Assembly (NCBI GenBank): GCA_902774845.1
Contig: CACYJU010000001.1
Coordinates: forward strand, 124,001 to 188,000
Direction of reading: 5' to 3'
Length of the DNA: 64,000 bases
Source: an uncultured Bacteroidota bacterium
GTDB taxonomy: Bacteria; Bacteroidota; Bacteroidia; Bacteroidales; P3
Each line of letters opens with the position of its first letter. Position 1 is the first letter of the stretch. Below, piece by piece: positions 52,752 to 61,351 of the stretch. The notes under the pieces are model-generated. The model did not search any database, was not told the origin of the DNA, and was given only the letters and a program-made list of their open reading frames with translations. A program made the translations under genes and the position numbers.

Positions 52752-53765
52752 TTGCCCTTCCTAAAGAACATACTCTCCTCCCGCAGTCTCTCCATCGTCG
52801 GCCTTGAAAAGAATACCGGCAAGACCGTCTGTCTCAACTACGTCCTCCGTCGTCTCCACGAGTTGGGCGTCTCCACCGCCGTCACCTCCATCGGCGTCGA
52901 TGGCGAACAGACCGACAGCGTCTATGCCACCGCCAAGCCTGAGGTGACTCTCTACGAGGGCATGTATCTCATCACCTCCGAGCGCCACTACCTCCAGCGT
53001 CGTTGCGTCTCCGAGATACTCGATCTCTCCAACCAGCGCACCGCCCTCGGCCGGCTCCTCACCGCTCGCATACTCTCTTCCGGCAAGGCTCTCATATCCG
53101 GCGCCGCCGCTACCGCCATACTCGCCGACCAAATCAACCACTTCAAGCAGCAGGGCATCCAGCTCACCGTCATCGACGGCGCTCTCTCTCGCCTCTCCCT
53201 TGCTTCCCCCACCGTCACCGACTCCATGATTCTCGCCACCGGCGCTGCCGTCTCGCCCAACCTCCAGCAGCTTATCTCCAAAACCCGTTTCGTCTGCCGC
53301 CTTATCGACCTCCCCGAGGTGGAACCAGCCATACGCACCGCTCTCTCTCAGGCCTCTTCCGGCCTCTGGGCTCTCGACTCCGACGGCCTCGCTCACGACC
53401 TCAATATCCCGTCTGTCTTCATGCTCTCTTCCGCCAACTCCGACCTCTTCCGTTACGGCACCACACTCTTCGCCTCTGGAGCGGTATCTGATCGCTTATT
53501 AAAGATCCTGGCAGCCAAAGAGGAGATAAAGCAGATTACCCTTATTGTCCGCGACTTCACCAAGTTTTTCGTCACCCCCGAGGTCTATAACGATTTCGTC
53601 CGTCGTGGTGGTTCCCTTATGGCGTTGCGCAAGTCCCATCTCGCCGCCGTCACCCTCAACCCCACTTCTCCACACGGCTACGCCCTCGACTCCCACACCG
53701 CCACCCAAGCCCTCTCCGACGCCCTCAACCTCCCAGTTTACGACGTAATGAAAATAGAGAGATAA
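52752..53765 (+). CDS. kamB: KamB-like lysine 5,6-aminomutase reactivase subunit (P-loop protein)
   Basis: Protein of 337 residues from a TTG start; the next in-frame ATG is far inside the conserved part. A P-loop sits at the N-terminus (SIVGLEKNTGKTVCLNYVLRRL), followed by SIGVDGEQTDSVYATAKPEVTLYEGMYL. The C-terminal half has no motif I know. A P-loop protein of this kind directly before a MutS-like ATPase is the arrangement seen beside lysine 5,6-aminomutase in lysine fermenters, where the pair is thought to reactivate the B12 enzyme. The aminomutase subunits themselves are not in the window. Codons end in C unusually often, as in the next gene, unlike most genes here. The name rests mainly on context. 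Confidence 0.65.
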   Translation: MPFLKNILSSRSLSIVGLEKNTGKTVCLNYVLRRLHELGVSTAVTSIGVDGEQTDSVYATAKPEVTLYEGMYLITSERHYLQRRCVSEILDLSNQRTALGRLLTARILSSGKALISGAAATAILADQINHFKQQGIQLTVIDGALSRLSLASPTVTDSMILATGAAVSPNLQQLISKTRFVCRLIDLPEVEPAIRTALSQASSGLWALDSDGLAHDLNIPSVFMLSSANSDLFRYGTTLFASGAVSDRLLKILAAKEEIKQITLIVRDFTKFFVTPEVYNDFVRRGGSLMALRKSHLAAVTLNPTSPHGYALDSHTATQALSDALNLPVYDVMKIER

Positions 53766-53772
53766 ATCACTA

Positions 53773-53820
53773 ACGCAATCAAGCCACTCAAGCAATCAAG
53801 CAATAACACAATCAAGCAAT
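53773..53820. repeat. 8-bp-period array between kamB- and kamC-like genes
   Basis: CAAGCAAT units (53789-53796, 53797-53804, 53813-53820) with variants AACACAAT and a nine-base CAAGCCACT. The array ends eight bases before the kamC-like start codon, so it occupies the place of a ribosome-binding region. Confidence 0.85.
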
Positions 53821-53828
53821 AAAAAAGA

Positions 53829-55451
53829 ATGCTCCGCGATAAACTCCAATCCGATCCTGGTTTCCAGTACATCATCGACGCCCTCAACCTCATCTCCGCT
53901 GCCGGCCGTCGTGCTCTCCTCGACTTCCCGTTCCTCACTACCCCTGAGGCCGTCAACGCCGAACTCGACAATCTCGAGACCGTCATAGGTGTCGTCTCCG
54001 TAACGGACAACCTTCACACCGTCTCCGAAATCAAGCACCATCTCATGTGCCTCCACGACTCTCAGGGCACCGTCGCCAACCTCTCTCAGCATTCTGTCAT
54101 CAACGAGGTAGAGCTCTTCGAGGTGAAGAATATAGCCTATACCGCCGCTGCGGTCTCCCGTTCTGCCGAGCCGCTCGGCCTGAAGGAGATATTCTCTCTG
54201 CCCGACCTCTCCGATGTCTTCTCTCTCCTCGACCCCGACAACACAGGCCTTCCTCATTTCTATATATATGACTCCTACCATCCAGACCTCCCCGATATAA
54301 GAAAACGTCTCAAGCAGCTGCAGGCACGCACCGACGACCCAGAAGCCGCCACCCTTTATGCCGACCTCTTCGCTCAGCACAACGACATCCAGCATTCTGT
54401 CGAGACCAAGCTCTCGCAACAGCTCTGGGCTTCCGCCGACTGTCTCGCCCTTGCGGTGAAACGTTTGGCCTATATCGACCTCCTCTTCGCCAAAGCTGGC
54501 CTCGCCTCCGCCTGGAATTTCACCCGTCCCCAGATAACCCCCGCCAAGCAGCCAGCAGAAGACCCCCAAGCAATCAAGCAATCAAGCAATCAAGCAATCA
54601 AGCAATCAGACACTCAAGCAATCAAGCAATCAAGCAATCAAGCAATCAAGCAATCAAGCAATCAAGCAATCAAGCATTCAAGCAATCAGACACTCAAGCA
54701 ATCAAGCAATCAAGCAATCAAGCAATCAGGCAATCAAGCAATCAAGCAATCAAGCAATCAAGCATTCACGCAATATAAAGGACTCTTCAATCCGCGTCTT
54801 CTCCATCGCAATCAGGAGCATCGTCTGCGCTACCAACCCATCGACATCACCGTCCATCCTGGCCTTTGCCTCATCACTGGCGCCAATATGGCGGGTAAGA
54901 CCGTTCTCTTGAAAACCCTCGGTATAGCGCAGCTACTAACCCAGTTCGGTATGTATGTCCCTGCCGAGTCCGCCACCGTCTCCCTCGTTGACGACGTCAT
55001 CTTCTGCATAGGCGACGAGCAGAACGAGATGAACGGCCTCTCCTCTTTTGCCTCCGAAATAATAAAAATCTCCGAGGTGGTGCAGCTCAGCGCCTCTCAG
55101 CGTCTCCTCATCCTTATCGACGAGCCGGCCCGCACCACCAACCCCGTCGAGGGCAAGGCCATCGTGCAGGCTCTCTCCGACATACTTATTTCCCGCGACT
55201 CCTTCTCCCTCGTCACCACCCACTACTCCCAGCTTGGCGTCCCCTGCCGTCGTCTCCGTATTGCCGGCTTCCGTGAGGACCTTGTGGGTGCTCCCCTCTC
55301 ACCAGAGAACATCAACCTCTTCATGGACTACTCCCTCGTTGAAGACAATTCCGACACTGTCCCCCAAGAAGCTCTCCGCATAGCCACCCTCCTCCGCTGC
55401 GACGAGACCCTCATCCAGAAAGCACAAGAGCATCTTACCAACCAACAATAA
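53829..55451 (+). CDS. kamC: KamC-like MutS-family ATPase with repeat-encoded linker
   Basis: Protein of 540 residues. Residues about 1-240 resemble the helical MutS core/lever part. About 320-535 are the MutS ATPase: Walker A GANMAGKTVLLKTLG, Walker B LILIDEPARTTNPVEG and TTHYSQL. It lacks the mismatch-recognition and clamp domains, so it is not a repair MutS. By family knowledge such shortened MutS proteins beside KamB serve lysine 5,6-aminomutase. Residues 247-315 are a Gln/Lys/Ser/Asn-rich linker encoded by 26 units of an 8-bp repeat, immediately before the ATPase domain. Codon use is C-ending like kamB. The stop codon lies in the first unit of a 20-bp tandem repeat. Confidence 0.7.
   Translation: MLRDKLQSDPGFQYIIDALNLISAAGRRALLDFPFLTTPEAVNAELDNLETVIGVVSVTDNLHTVSEIKHHLMCLHDSQGTVANLSQHSVINEVELFEVKNIAYTAAAVSRSAEPLGLKEIFSLPDLSDVFSLLDPDNTGLPHFYIYDSYHPDLPDIRKRLKQLQARTDDPEAATLYADLFAQHNDIQHSVETKLSQQLWASADCLALAVKRLAYIDLLFAKAGLASAWNFTRPQITPAKQPAEDPQAIKQSSNQAIKQSDTQAIKQSSNQAIKQSSNQAIKHSSNQTLKQSSNQAIKQSGNQAIKQSSNQAFTQYKGLFNPRLLHRNQEHRLRYQPIDITVHPGLCLITGANMAGKTVLLKTLGIAQLLTQFGMYVPAESATVSLVDDVIFCIGDEQNEMNGLSSFASEIIKISEVVQLSASQRLLILIDEPARTTNPVEGKAIVQALSDILISRDSFSLVTTHYSQLGVPCRRLRIAGFREDLVGAPLSPENINLFMDYSLVEDNSDTVPQEALRIATLLRCDETLIQKAQEHLTNQQ
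54567..54774 (+). repeat. 26-unit 8-bp repeat array inside the kamC-like gene
   Basis: 26 units in perfect register over 208 bases. The consensus CAAGCAAT occurs 19 times and variants such as CAGACACT, CAAGCATT and CAGGCAAT fill the rest. Because 8 is not a multiple of 3, three units make one 8-residue peptide period (QAIKQSSN). All three forward frames are free of stops and read the same peptide in rotation. Confidence 0.97.
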
Positions 55452-55520
55452 AGAATTTCAACCGATAATAAAGAATCTCAACCAACAACAAAGAATCCAA
55501 ACTGACAATAAAGAATTCCC
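55441..55520. repeat. 20-bp tandem repeat, four units, at the end of the kamC-like gene
   Basis: Four units of exactly 20 bases with consensus ACCRACAATAAAGAATYYCA. The first unit contains the TAA stop codon of the gene; a partial fifth unit follows. Confidence 0.9.
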
Positions 55521-55551
55521 AACCGACAAAGTTTATTTGTCTACAAAAATA

Positions 55552-55583
55552 AAGAGGGGGTTGCCTGATGGCAACCCCCTCTT
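55552..55583. terminator. Bidirectional terminator between kamC-like gene and the giant secreted protein
   Basis: A perfect 14-bp stem, AAGAGGGGGTTGCC and its complement, with a TGAT loop. It is flanked by A-rich sequence on the left and a C/T-rich run on the right. It lies between two converging genes and could stop transcription from both sides. Confidence 0.85.
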
Positions 55584-55603
55584 CTTCTATTCAAACTATG
55601 TGA

Positions 55604-58600
55604 TTACTTCACCACAAGCTTGCGTACTGTCGAGATGCTCTCGCCGTTGATACGTACGAAGTATGTACCTTGTGCGAGTTTCGACACGTTCAGCTGTGTA
55701 GCGTCGCTTTCCATAGTGCTGGTCATCACGGTACGGCCGCTCATGTCGATAACACTCACCTGAGCTTTACCGTTGAGTCCATCAACGCTGATGGTGACAG
55801 TGTTCTTAGCGGGGTTCGGGTAGATGTTCACGCTGTACGAAGCGTTCACATCGTCGATACCCTGAGGCTCGCCACCGTTGGGGGTGGTGAAGCTCTGTGC
55901 TGCACTCCAGTCGCTGGTAACGCCACCATCACAGATAGCGCGCACACGTACACTGTAGGTTGTCGAAGCAACACCGTTGAAGGTGTAGCTGTTAGTGGAA
56001 ACCGTGGTGGTTACTGGCTGTTCGCCTCCGGTAATCTCAATCTCATACTGGCTTGCAGTACCGTTCCAAGTGATGAGAGCAGCGTACGGGGTGTTTATAG
56101 ATTCCTGATCAATGACGATGTTCGTAGGCACATCGCAGGTAGGATCTTCTCCACCTCCGTTGAGCGTCGTGAACGATACAGCTGCACTCCAGTCGCTGGT
56201 GCTGTTCTCGTCGCAGTGGGTACGTACCTTCACGGTGTATTCCGTCGAAGCCGTCAGGCCTTCCAGTGCGTACGGGGTGGTGGCGTTGGTTATCGGTGTC
56301 TCAACACCGGTGGCAACGTTGGTCACAACCAGCTCGTAGGTCGGATATGCGTTGGTGGTCTCTCTGCTGCCGCTGGCGGTAAGGTTGGTGCCAACCATGC
56401 TGATCGAGACGCTGCCGGTCATAGCTATACCTACATTGACGGTGGTGTCACCGTAACCGCTGATATTCATCGAAGCGATGCCGATCGTTAGGTTGCCGTC
56501 AACAGGAAGTGCTGTCGGCTGTGCGAAGGTCAGCGTTCCGGTGTAATCGATATCCATAGCATTCATGATTCTCACCGTCTCGTTGATAGTAGCCGGTGCG
56601 ATAGTCATGCCGGTGCTCGTCACAGTGCCAGTGGTGCTGAAGTGGAAGGTCACAGGATCGTCCACACCATACATTGCCATGTCGAACGAACCGGTTATGT
56701 TCATCTGGTTGCCGGCTGCGGGCTCAATAGTCACGGGAACAAGGGTTCCGGCTACTGATACGTTCTCGTCGACATCCTCGAAGTCCATTCCAAGGGCTGT
56801 CAGCAGGGTGTGCATCGTAGCGTCGGGAGTAATCATCGTGTGTACTGAATCTTCAGCTCCCATAGCGAGGTTCCATTCTCCGTCGAAGGTCTCTGCTATC
56901 GTCACCTCGTTCCAGCTGATGTTAGCCGAGTTGGCGGTGACGTTCGAGGCTGCCAGGCCGGTCGGAGTGTTGCACTCCATAGGCTGAGGCTCATCAAGGG
57001 TGGTGAAGTTCACAACGGCTGTCCAGTCGCTGGTCAGACCACCGTCGCACAGTGCACGTACACGTACCGTGTAAGCAGTAGCGGCTGTAAGTCCCTGTGC
57101 AGTGTAGCTGTTGGTGTTCACGGTGCTGCTCTGTCCGTTAAGCTCAACCTCATACTGTGCGGCATTGCCCGTCCAGCTGATTACAGCCGAGTTCTCAGTC
57201 ACGTTATTGGCAGCAAGTCCAGTAGGCACATCACAGGTAACAGGCTGTACCGATCCACCGCAGTTGGCCGTGAAGCGGATATCTGCAACCACGGTTTCAG
57301 CGGTACCGGTTACTGTTATGTTTGCAGGATCGGGGTTAGTATTATCATTATAGTAACGGAATCCATTTCCATTGTGTGCTGCGAAATTGCGTGGTGAGCT
57401 GAATACATAGCTGTTTGTGTTATCATCGATAGCCACCACTATGTCTTTACCACTCTGGTGTACAAACGGCTCGGTAAATACTATCTCACTCCAACCGTTC
57501 TCCACCGTCCAGGCATAGTCGGTAGCCACTTGGGTGAAGTTGGTTATATCCATAAAGTCACCCTCAAAAGCAGCATTTTCTACATCTGCAATGTAAACAG
57601 TCACAGTGCGGGTAGGACTGGTTGTACCATTATATTTATAGGATATACCATGTATGGTATCTATATCACCAACTTCAGCAGCGGTGTATATCGATTGCGA
57701 ATACGAATAGTTGTAATAAAAGTTAGAGGGTATGTAGCTTGAAACCGTACTTCCGTCTCCAACTTCACCGCAAGCCTTGGTAGAAGCAGTGATCGTCACA
57801 TAGTCGGCCGTGTCGGTTCCGCAGATATTGCTGATACGGAAGTTGTATGCCGTACCCTCTGTAAGACCGCTCAAGGTGAACGTGTTGTTCTCTGCAACAA
57901 CCTCTGTCCAGTCAGATGCGTCAGCCTCTTTGTAGTTCACAATAACAGCGGTCGAAGCATATCCTTCGCTATCGTCAATCTCCCAACCAATAGTTATCTC
58001 GTTAAGTGTAGCGTTGGTAACGCTGGCCGAAACAACTTCAGCGCAGGCAACCTCTGTGGTGAACGAGCCCAGCGCAAGCCAGTTGGCGTTGTCGCTGCCG
58101 CACACCGTGCGCACCCATACATAATAGGTCGTCTCTGCATCAAGTCCTTCAAGTGTCTTCGTTACATCGTCAGCACTTACAACAGTTGCAGCGTCCACAT
58201 CGTTGGTCTCGCCGTAAGCCACATCGTATCCAGTAGCACCAGCAACTGCGTCCCAGTTAACAATTGCACTTTCTGGTGTAACACCTGTGATAGTACCACT
58301 GGTAGGACGCAGACAGGTCGGAGCTGCCTCTACGGTAACGTTATCCAAATAAACGTATGTGGAGGTATAGGTGTCTGCAGACACTGCTCTGAAGGCAATC
58401 TGATACGATGCAGCCGTCGTCGATGCGGGCAGTATGTATTCGTATTCTGTCCAATCCGATACCACATCTGTCAGGGTCTCTCCCACTGTCCATTCTCCAT
58501 CGGTCGATGCACGGTACAACACTTCCAGCGTTGCACTGTAGGTATCTCCATACCAATCCTCTGTTTCAGGCATTTTATACCAGAAACGCAACTGAGCTCC

Positions 58601-61324
58601 GTTGGTCAGCGCCGAAAGGTTAAATTCGGGAGTTATAAGGGTGTCCTCACCTGAGTAGTAATCAGTAAAATACAAGCCTCTACCTGTGTATCCTGTTGTG
58701 TACGATTCCCATACGGCATCGGTTTGTGCCCAGCACGACGGAATACCAGAGGTAATTCCTTCAAACTCTTCCTCAAAGCTGTTATCGACTGTAACCACCT
58801 CGGCAACACACAATGTGCGGAATGTTCCGTTCACAGCTTCGCTTGTGTCGGGATCGCAGAAAGAACGAACAGAAACAGAATATTCAGTGTTAGCTGTCAG
58901 TCCGGTAATAGTATGAGGATTCTCAGTTGTCTGAGCCCACTCACCGTCACCAACCCTCACAACCCATTTAGTGGCGCTTCCGTTCTCTGTCCACGAAAGT
59001 GTTAGACTATTCTCGGAAGCTCCATCAAGAGTGAGGTTGATAGGCTTAGCACATGCCGGCGGCTCAGAAACCGTCAGACTGTCAATCCAGTAGTAATAGT
59101 TTGTGGCAGTTGTGTTAACTTGTTTGAAGATAATGCATCCGCTGGTGAGATGAAGGGTGTTGTGGAAGGTATATTCATATCTATTGTAACTTGTAGCTGC
59201 ATCTATGGTGTCAATCCATACTGCCGACTCTATCATCGAGGGTGACAATGCAACACCTATTGCCATGTCACCAGAGTTGTTGACATTTTCACATTTCATG
59301 TCGAAGCTCACAAAGACATCGTTGCCATCTATGTTGATTATAGGAGTAGCAACTACTCCAGGTCCTTGCATGTGAAGTGCTTTTGTTCCCTGAGAAGCGT
59401 ATGTGGTGTAGCCGTTCGCTTGCACATAGTTTGTTCCGCTTATACTGGTCCAGCATGAGGGGAAATTGCCTGAACCTGCTGTATAGTCTTCGAAGCCTTC
59501 AAAATAAGGTAATGTTTCAGATTCACAGAGTGTTCTGTATGTTCCGCTAATAGCGTCGCTGGTGTCGGGATTGCAGAATGCTCTGACTGAAACAGCATAC
59601 TCGGTGTTAGCAGTCAGTCCAGTAATTGTATAAGGATTCTCAGTGGTCTGAGTCCAATCTCCGTCGCCAACCTTCACAACCCATTTCGTAGCACTTCCAT
59701 TCTCTGCCCACGAAAGTGTCAGACTGTTCCCGGTTGCTCCATCAAGAGTGAGGTTAGTAGGTTTAGCACAAGCAGGAGGCTCAGAAACCGTTACACTGTC
59801 AAGCCAGTAGAAGTAGTTAGTCCTGTCTGTGTTGACTTGTTTGAAGATAATGCATCCGCTGGTGAGATGAAGGGTGTTATGGAAGGTATATTCATATCTA
59901 TTATAGCTTGTAGCTGCATCTATAGTATCAATCCAAACTGTCGACTCTACCATCGAGGGTGACAATGCAACACCTATTGCCATATCACCAGAGTAGTTGA
60001 CATTTTCACATTTCATGTCGAAGCTCACGAAGACATCGTTGCCATCTATGTTGATTATAGGAGTAGCAACTACTCCGGGTCCTTGCATGTGAAGCGCTTT
60101 TGCTCCCTGTGAAACATAGCTGGCTCCGGATTGCACATAGTTGGTACCGCTTATACTGGTCCAGCATGAGGGGAAATTGCCTGAACCTGCTGTATAGTCT
60201 TCGAAGCCTTCAAAATAAGGTAATGTTTCAGCTCCACAACTTGTTCTGTATGTTCCGCTAACAGCTGAGCTGGTGTCGCCAGCGCCGCACAACGCGCGAA
60301 CTTGGATAGCGTAGGCTGTATTTGCTGTCAAGCCTGTCAATGTGTATGGGTTGGTTACGGTCTGATAATCTCCATCGTTAACCTTCAGCAACCATTCCGT
60401 AGCACTGCCGCTCTCTGTCCATGAGAGCTCCATGCTGGTCTCTGTAGGCGTTGCAGCCAAAGCAGTAGGAGCTGGGCATGAAACAAGTGTAGTGAATGAG
60501 GATGAAACGGGGATACTGAAATCTCCGCCACCGCAGTTAGAGCGAAGTTGGAGGTTATAAGCAGTTTCGGGCGTTAAGCCGGTGAGTGTATAAGGATTCT
60601 CCGTCACATCAAGCCACTCGCCATCGTTGAGTTTCAACTGCCATGCGCTAGCGCTACCATTTTCAGTCCAAGCCACCGAAGTGGCACGTGCTTCGGGAGT
60701 AATTGTGTTCAAAGTGGGTGACACACAACTGACAGGCACAATAAATCCGGTCTTCGGAATGAAGTTCTGTTTCGTAGGAGTAATACTTGCCCAAGAGCTT
60801 CCATTAGAACCATAGGCTGATGCATTTGCACTTTCCATTCCCGCAAAATAGGCGCGGTTATAAGAACCCTCTGTTGTAACATTCACCTCTATGCACAGGT
60901 TTCCACTCGTATAGGTGAATGGAGCGTCAAAGTTGATAGTCATCTCCGACTGCGTTCCATCCAACACACCTGTGTATACCGTCGAAAACGACGTAACATC
61001 CATCCACGACGGCGTCGTCTCAAAAGCAGACGCCGCAACCGTTCCAATCTTCACCTCGAAAACAGCAGATGATCCCCAACTGCCAGTTGCTGGAGTAGAT
61101 AAATAATACGTGATACCCTGGATCTCACTGCCGGCAATCTCCGTCAGCATCGACTCAGGATAAATGGTTTGACAACGCAGAAAATCATCTACGTAAAAGC
61201 CGTAGATTGGCACATACTGGTTCGTCGCAGTCCCGTCGGCCACGACCACAGTCCCTGTGCCTTGCGCGTTCGCCGCCACGATGCCTAGCATCATGGCAAG
61301 CATAAATAACATTAACTTTTTCAT
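55604..61324 (-). CDS. Giant secreted fibronectin type III protein with T9SS sorting domain
   Basis: Cell-surface or secreted protein of 1906 residues. Signal peptide about 1-20 (ends ANAQG). Then, in order: a beta-rich domain (about 22-190), several Fn3 domains with motifs like VAWTENGSASAWQLKLNDGEW and TGLTPETAYNLQLRSNCG, two near-identical 237-residue modules each with a jelly-roll-like part (FEGFEDYTAGSGNFPSCW) plus Fn3, a third diverged jelly-roll, further Fn3, a second copy of the first domain type, an Fn3 interrupted by an unrecognised domain (encoded at about 56350-56887), and a final Fn3. The last 75 residues are a T9SS type A sorting domain (SVNIYPNPAKNTVTIS, then VIDMSGRTVM and GTYFVRI). 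It lies 27 bases after the gene for a 481-residue relative. Confidence 0.9.
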   Translation of the reverse strand: MKKLMLFMLAMMLGIVAANAQGTGTVVVADGTATNQYVPIYGFYVDDFLRCQTIYPESMLTEIAGSEIQGITYYLSTPATGSWGSSAVFEVKIGTVAASAFETTPSWMDVTSFSTVYTGVLDGTQSEMTINFDAPFTYTSGNLCIEVNVTTEGSYNRAYFAGMESANASAYGSNGSSWASITPTKQNFIPKTGFIVPVSCVSPTLNTITPEARATSVAWTENGSASAWQLKLNDGEWLDVTENPYTLTGLTPETAYNLQLRSNCGGGDFSIPVSSSFTTLVSCPAPTALAATPTETSMELSWTESGSATEWLLKVNDGDYQTVTNPYTLTGLTANTAYAIQVRALCGAGDTSSAVSGTYRTSCGAETLPYFEGFEDYTAGSGNFPSCWTSISGTNYVQSGASYVSQGAKALHMQGPGVVATPIINIDGNDVFVSFDMKCENVNYSGDMAIGVALSPSMVESTVWIDTIDAATSYNRYEYTFHNTLHLTSGCIIFKQVNTDRTNYFYWLDSVTVSEPPACAKPTNLTLDGATGNSLTLSWAENGSATKWVVKVGDGDWTQTTENPYTITGLTANTEYAVSVRAFCNPDTSDAISGTYRTLCESETLPYFEGFEDYTAGSGNFPSCWTSISGTNYVQANGYTTYASQGTKALHMQGPGVVATPIINIDGNDVFVSFDMKCENVNNSGDMAIGVALSPSMIESAVWIDTIDAATSYNRYEYTFHNTLHLTSGCIIFKQVNTTATNYYYWIDSLTVSEPPACAKPINLTLDGASENSLTLSWTENGSATKWVVRVGDGEWAQTTENPHTITGLTANTEYSVSVRSFCDPDTSEAVNGTFRTLCVAEVVTVDNSFEEEFEGITSGIPSCWAQTDAVWESYTTGYTGRGLYFTDYYSGEDTLITPEFNLSALTNGAQLRFWYKMPETEDWYGDTYSATLEVLYRASTDGEWTVGETLTDVVSDWTEYEYILPASTTAASYQIAFRAVSADTYTSTYVYLDNVTVEAAPTCLRPTSGTITGVTPESAIVNWDAVAGATGYDVAYGETNDVDAATVVSADDVTKTLEGLDAETTYYVWVRTVCGSDNANWLALGSFTTEVACAEVVSASVTNATLNEITIGWEIDDSEGYASTAVIVNYKEADASDWTEVVAENNTFTLSGLTEGTAYNFRISNICGTDTADYVTITASTKACGEVGDGSTVSSYIPSNFYYNYSYSQSIYTAAEVGDIDTIHGISYKYNGTTSPTRTVTVYIADVENAAFEGDFMDITNFTQVATDYAWTVENGWSEIVFTEPFVHQSGKDIVVAIDDNTNSYVFSSPRNFAAHNGNGFRYYNDNTNPDPANITVTGTAETVVADIRFTANCGGSVQPVTCDVPTGLAANNVTENSAVISWTGNAAQYEVELNGQSSTVNTNSYTAQGLTAATAYTVRVRALCDGGLTSDWTAVVNFTTLDEPQPMECNTPTGLAASNVTANSANISWNEVTIAETFDGEWNLAMGAEDSVHTMITPDATMHTLLTALGMDFEDVDENVSVAGTLVPVTIEPAAGNQMNITGSFDMAMYGVDDPVTFHFSTTGTVTSTGMTIAPATINETVRIMNAMDIDYTGTLTFAQPTALPVDGNLTIGIASMNISGYGDTTVNVGIAMTGSVSISMVGTNLTASGSRETTNAYPTYELVVTNVATGVETPITNATTPYALEGLTASTEYTVKVRTHCDENSTSDWSAAVSFTTLNGGGEDPTCDVPTNIVIDQESINTPYAALITWNGTASQYEIEITGGEQPVTTTVSTNSYTFNGVASTTYSVRVRAICDGGVTSDWSAAQSFTTPNGGEPQGIDDVNASYSVNIYPNPAKNTVTISVDGLNGKAQVSVIDMSGRTVMTSTMESDATQLNVSKLAQGTYFVRINGESISTVRKLVVK
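56350..56887 (-). other. Unrecognised domain nested in an Fn3 domain (giant protein)
   Basis: About 179 residues from FDGEWNLAMG to the start of YPTYELVVTNV. Shared signatures with the copy at 62108-62635 are GEWN, TGSFDM, DP-x2-FHF, PATI-x-ETV and QPT-x-LP-x-DG-x-LTI. The preceding ISW strand and following YELVV strand belong to one Fn3 fold. Confidence 0.7.
58813..60236 (-). repeat. Tandem duplication of a 711-bp module in the giant protein gene
   Basis: Two modules of 711 bases (237 residues) lie head to tail. Long stretches are identical in DNA as well as protein; the differences are clustered near TNYVQ and NTxxTNY. Confidence 0.85.
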
Positions 61325-61351
61325 TTTTTATTTTTTTTTGGTTGTTTCTTT

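Noticed and set aside
52761..54581. Long open frames on the minus strand opposite the kamB- and kamC-like genes (52761-53396 and 53796-54581)
   Set aside because: They are Gly/Glu/Asp-rich mirror images of C-ending codons on the other strand and match no family; the plus-strand frames have clear ATPase motifs.
54567..54774. Possible CRISPR-like array
   Set aside because: Units are 8 bp and directly adjacent with no unique spacers, and the frame stays open through the whole array. It is a coding tandem repeat.
53829..55451. Mismatch-repair MutS
   Set aside because: Only the helical core and ATPase parts are present at 540 residues. The mismatch-recognition and connector domains are missing and the neighbour is a P-loop protein, not mutL.
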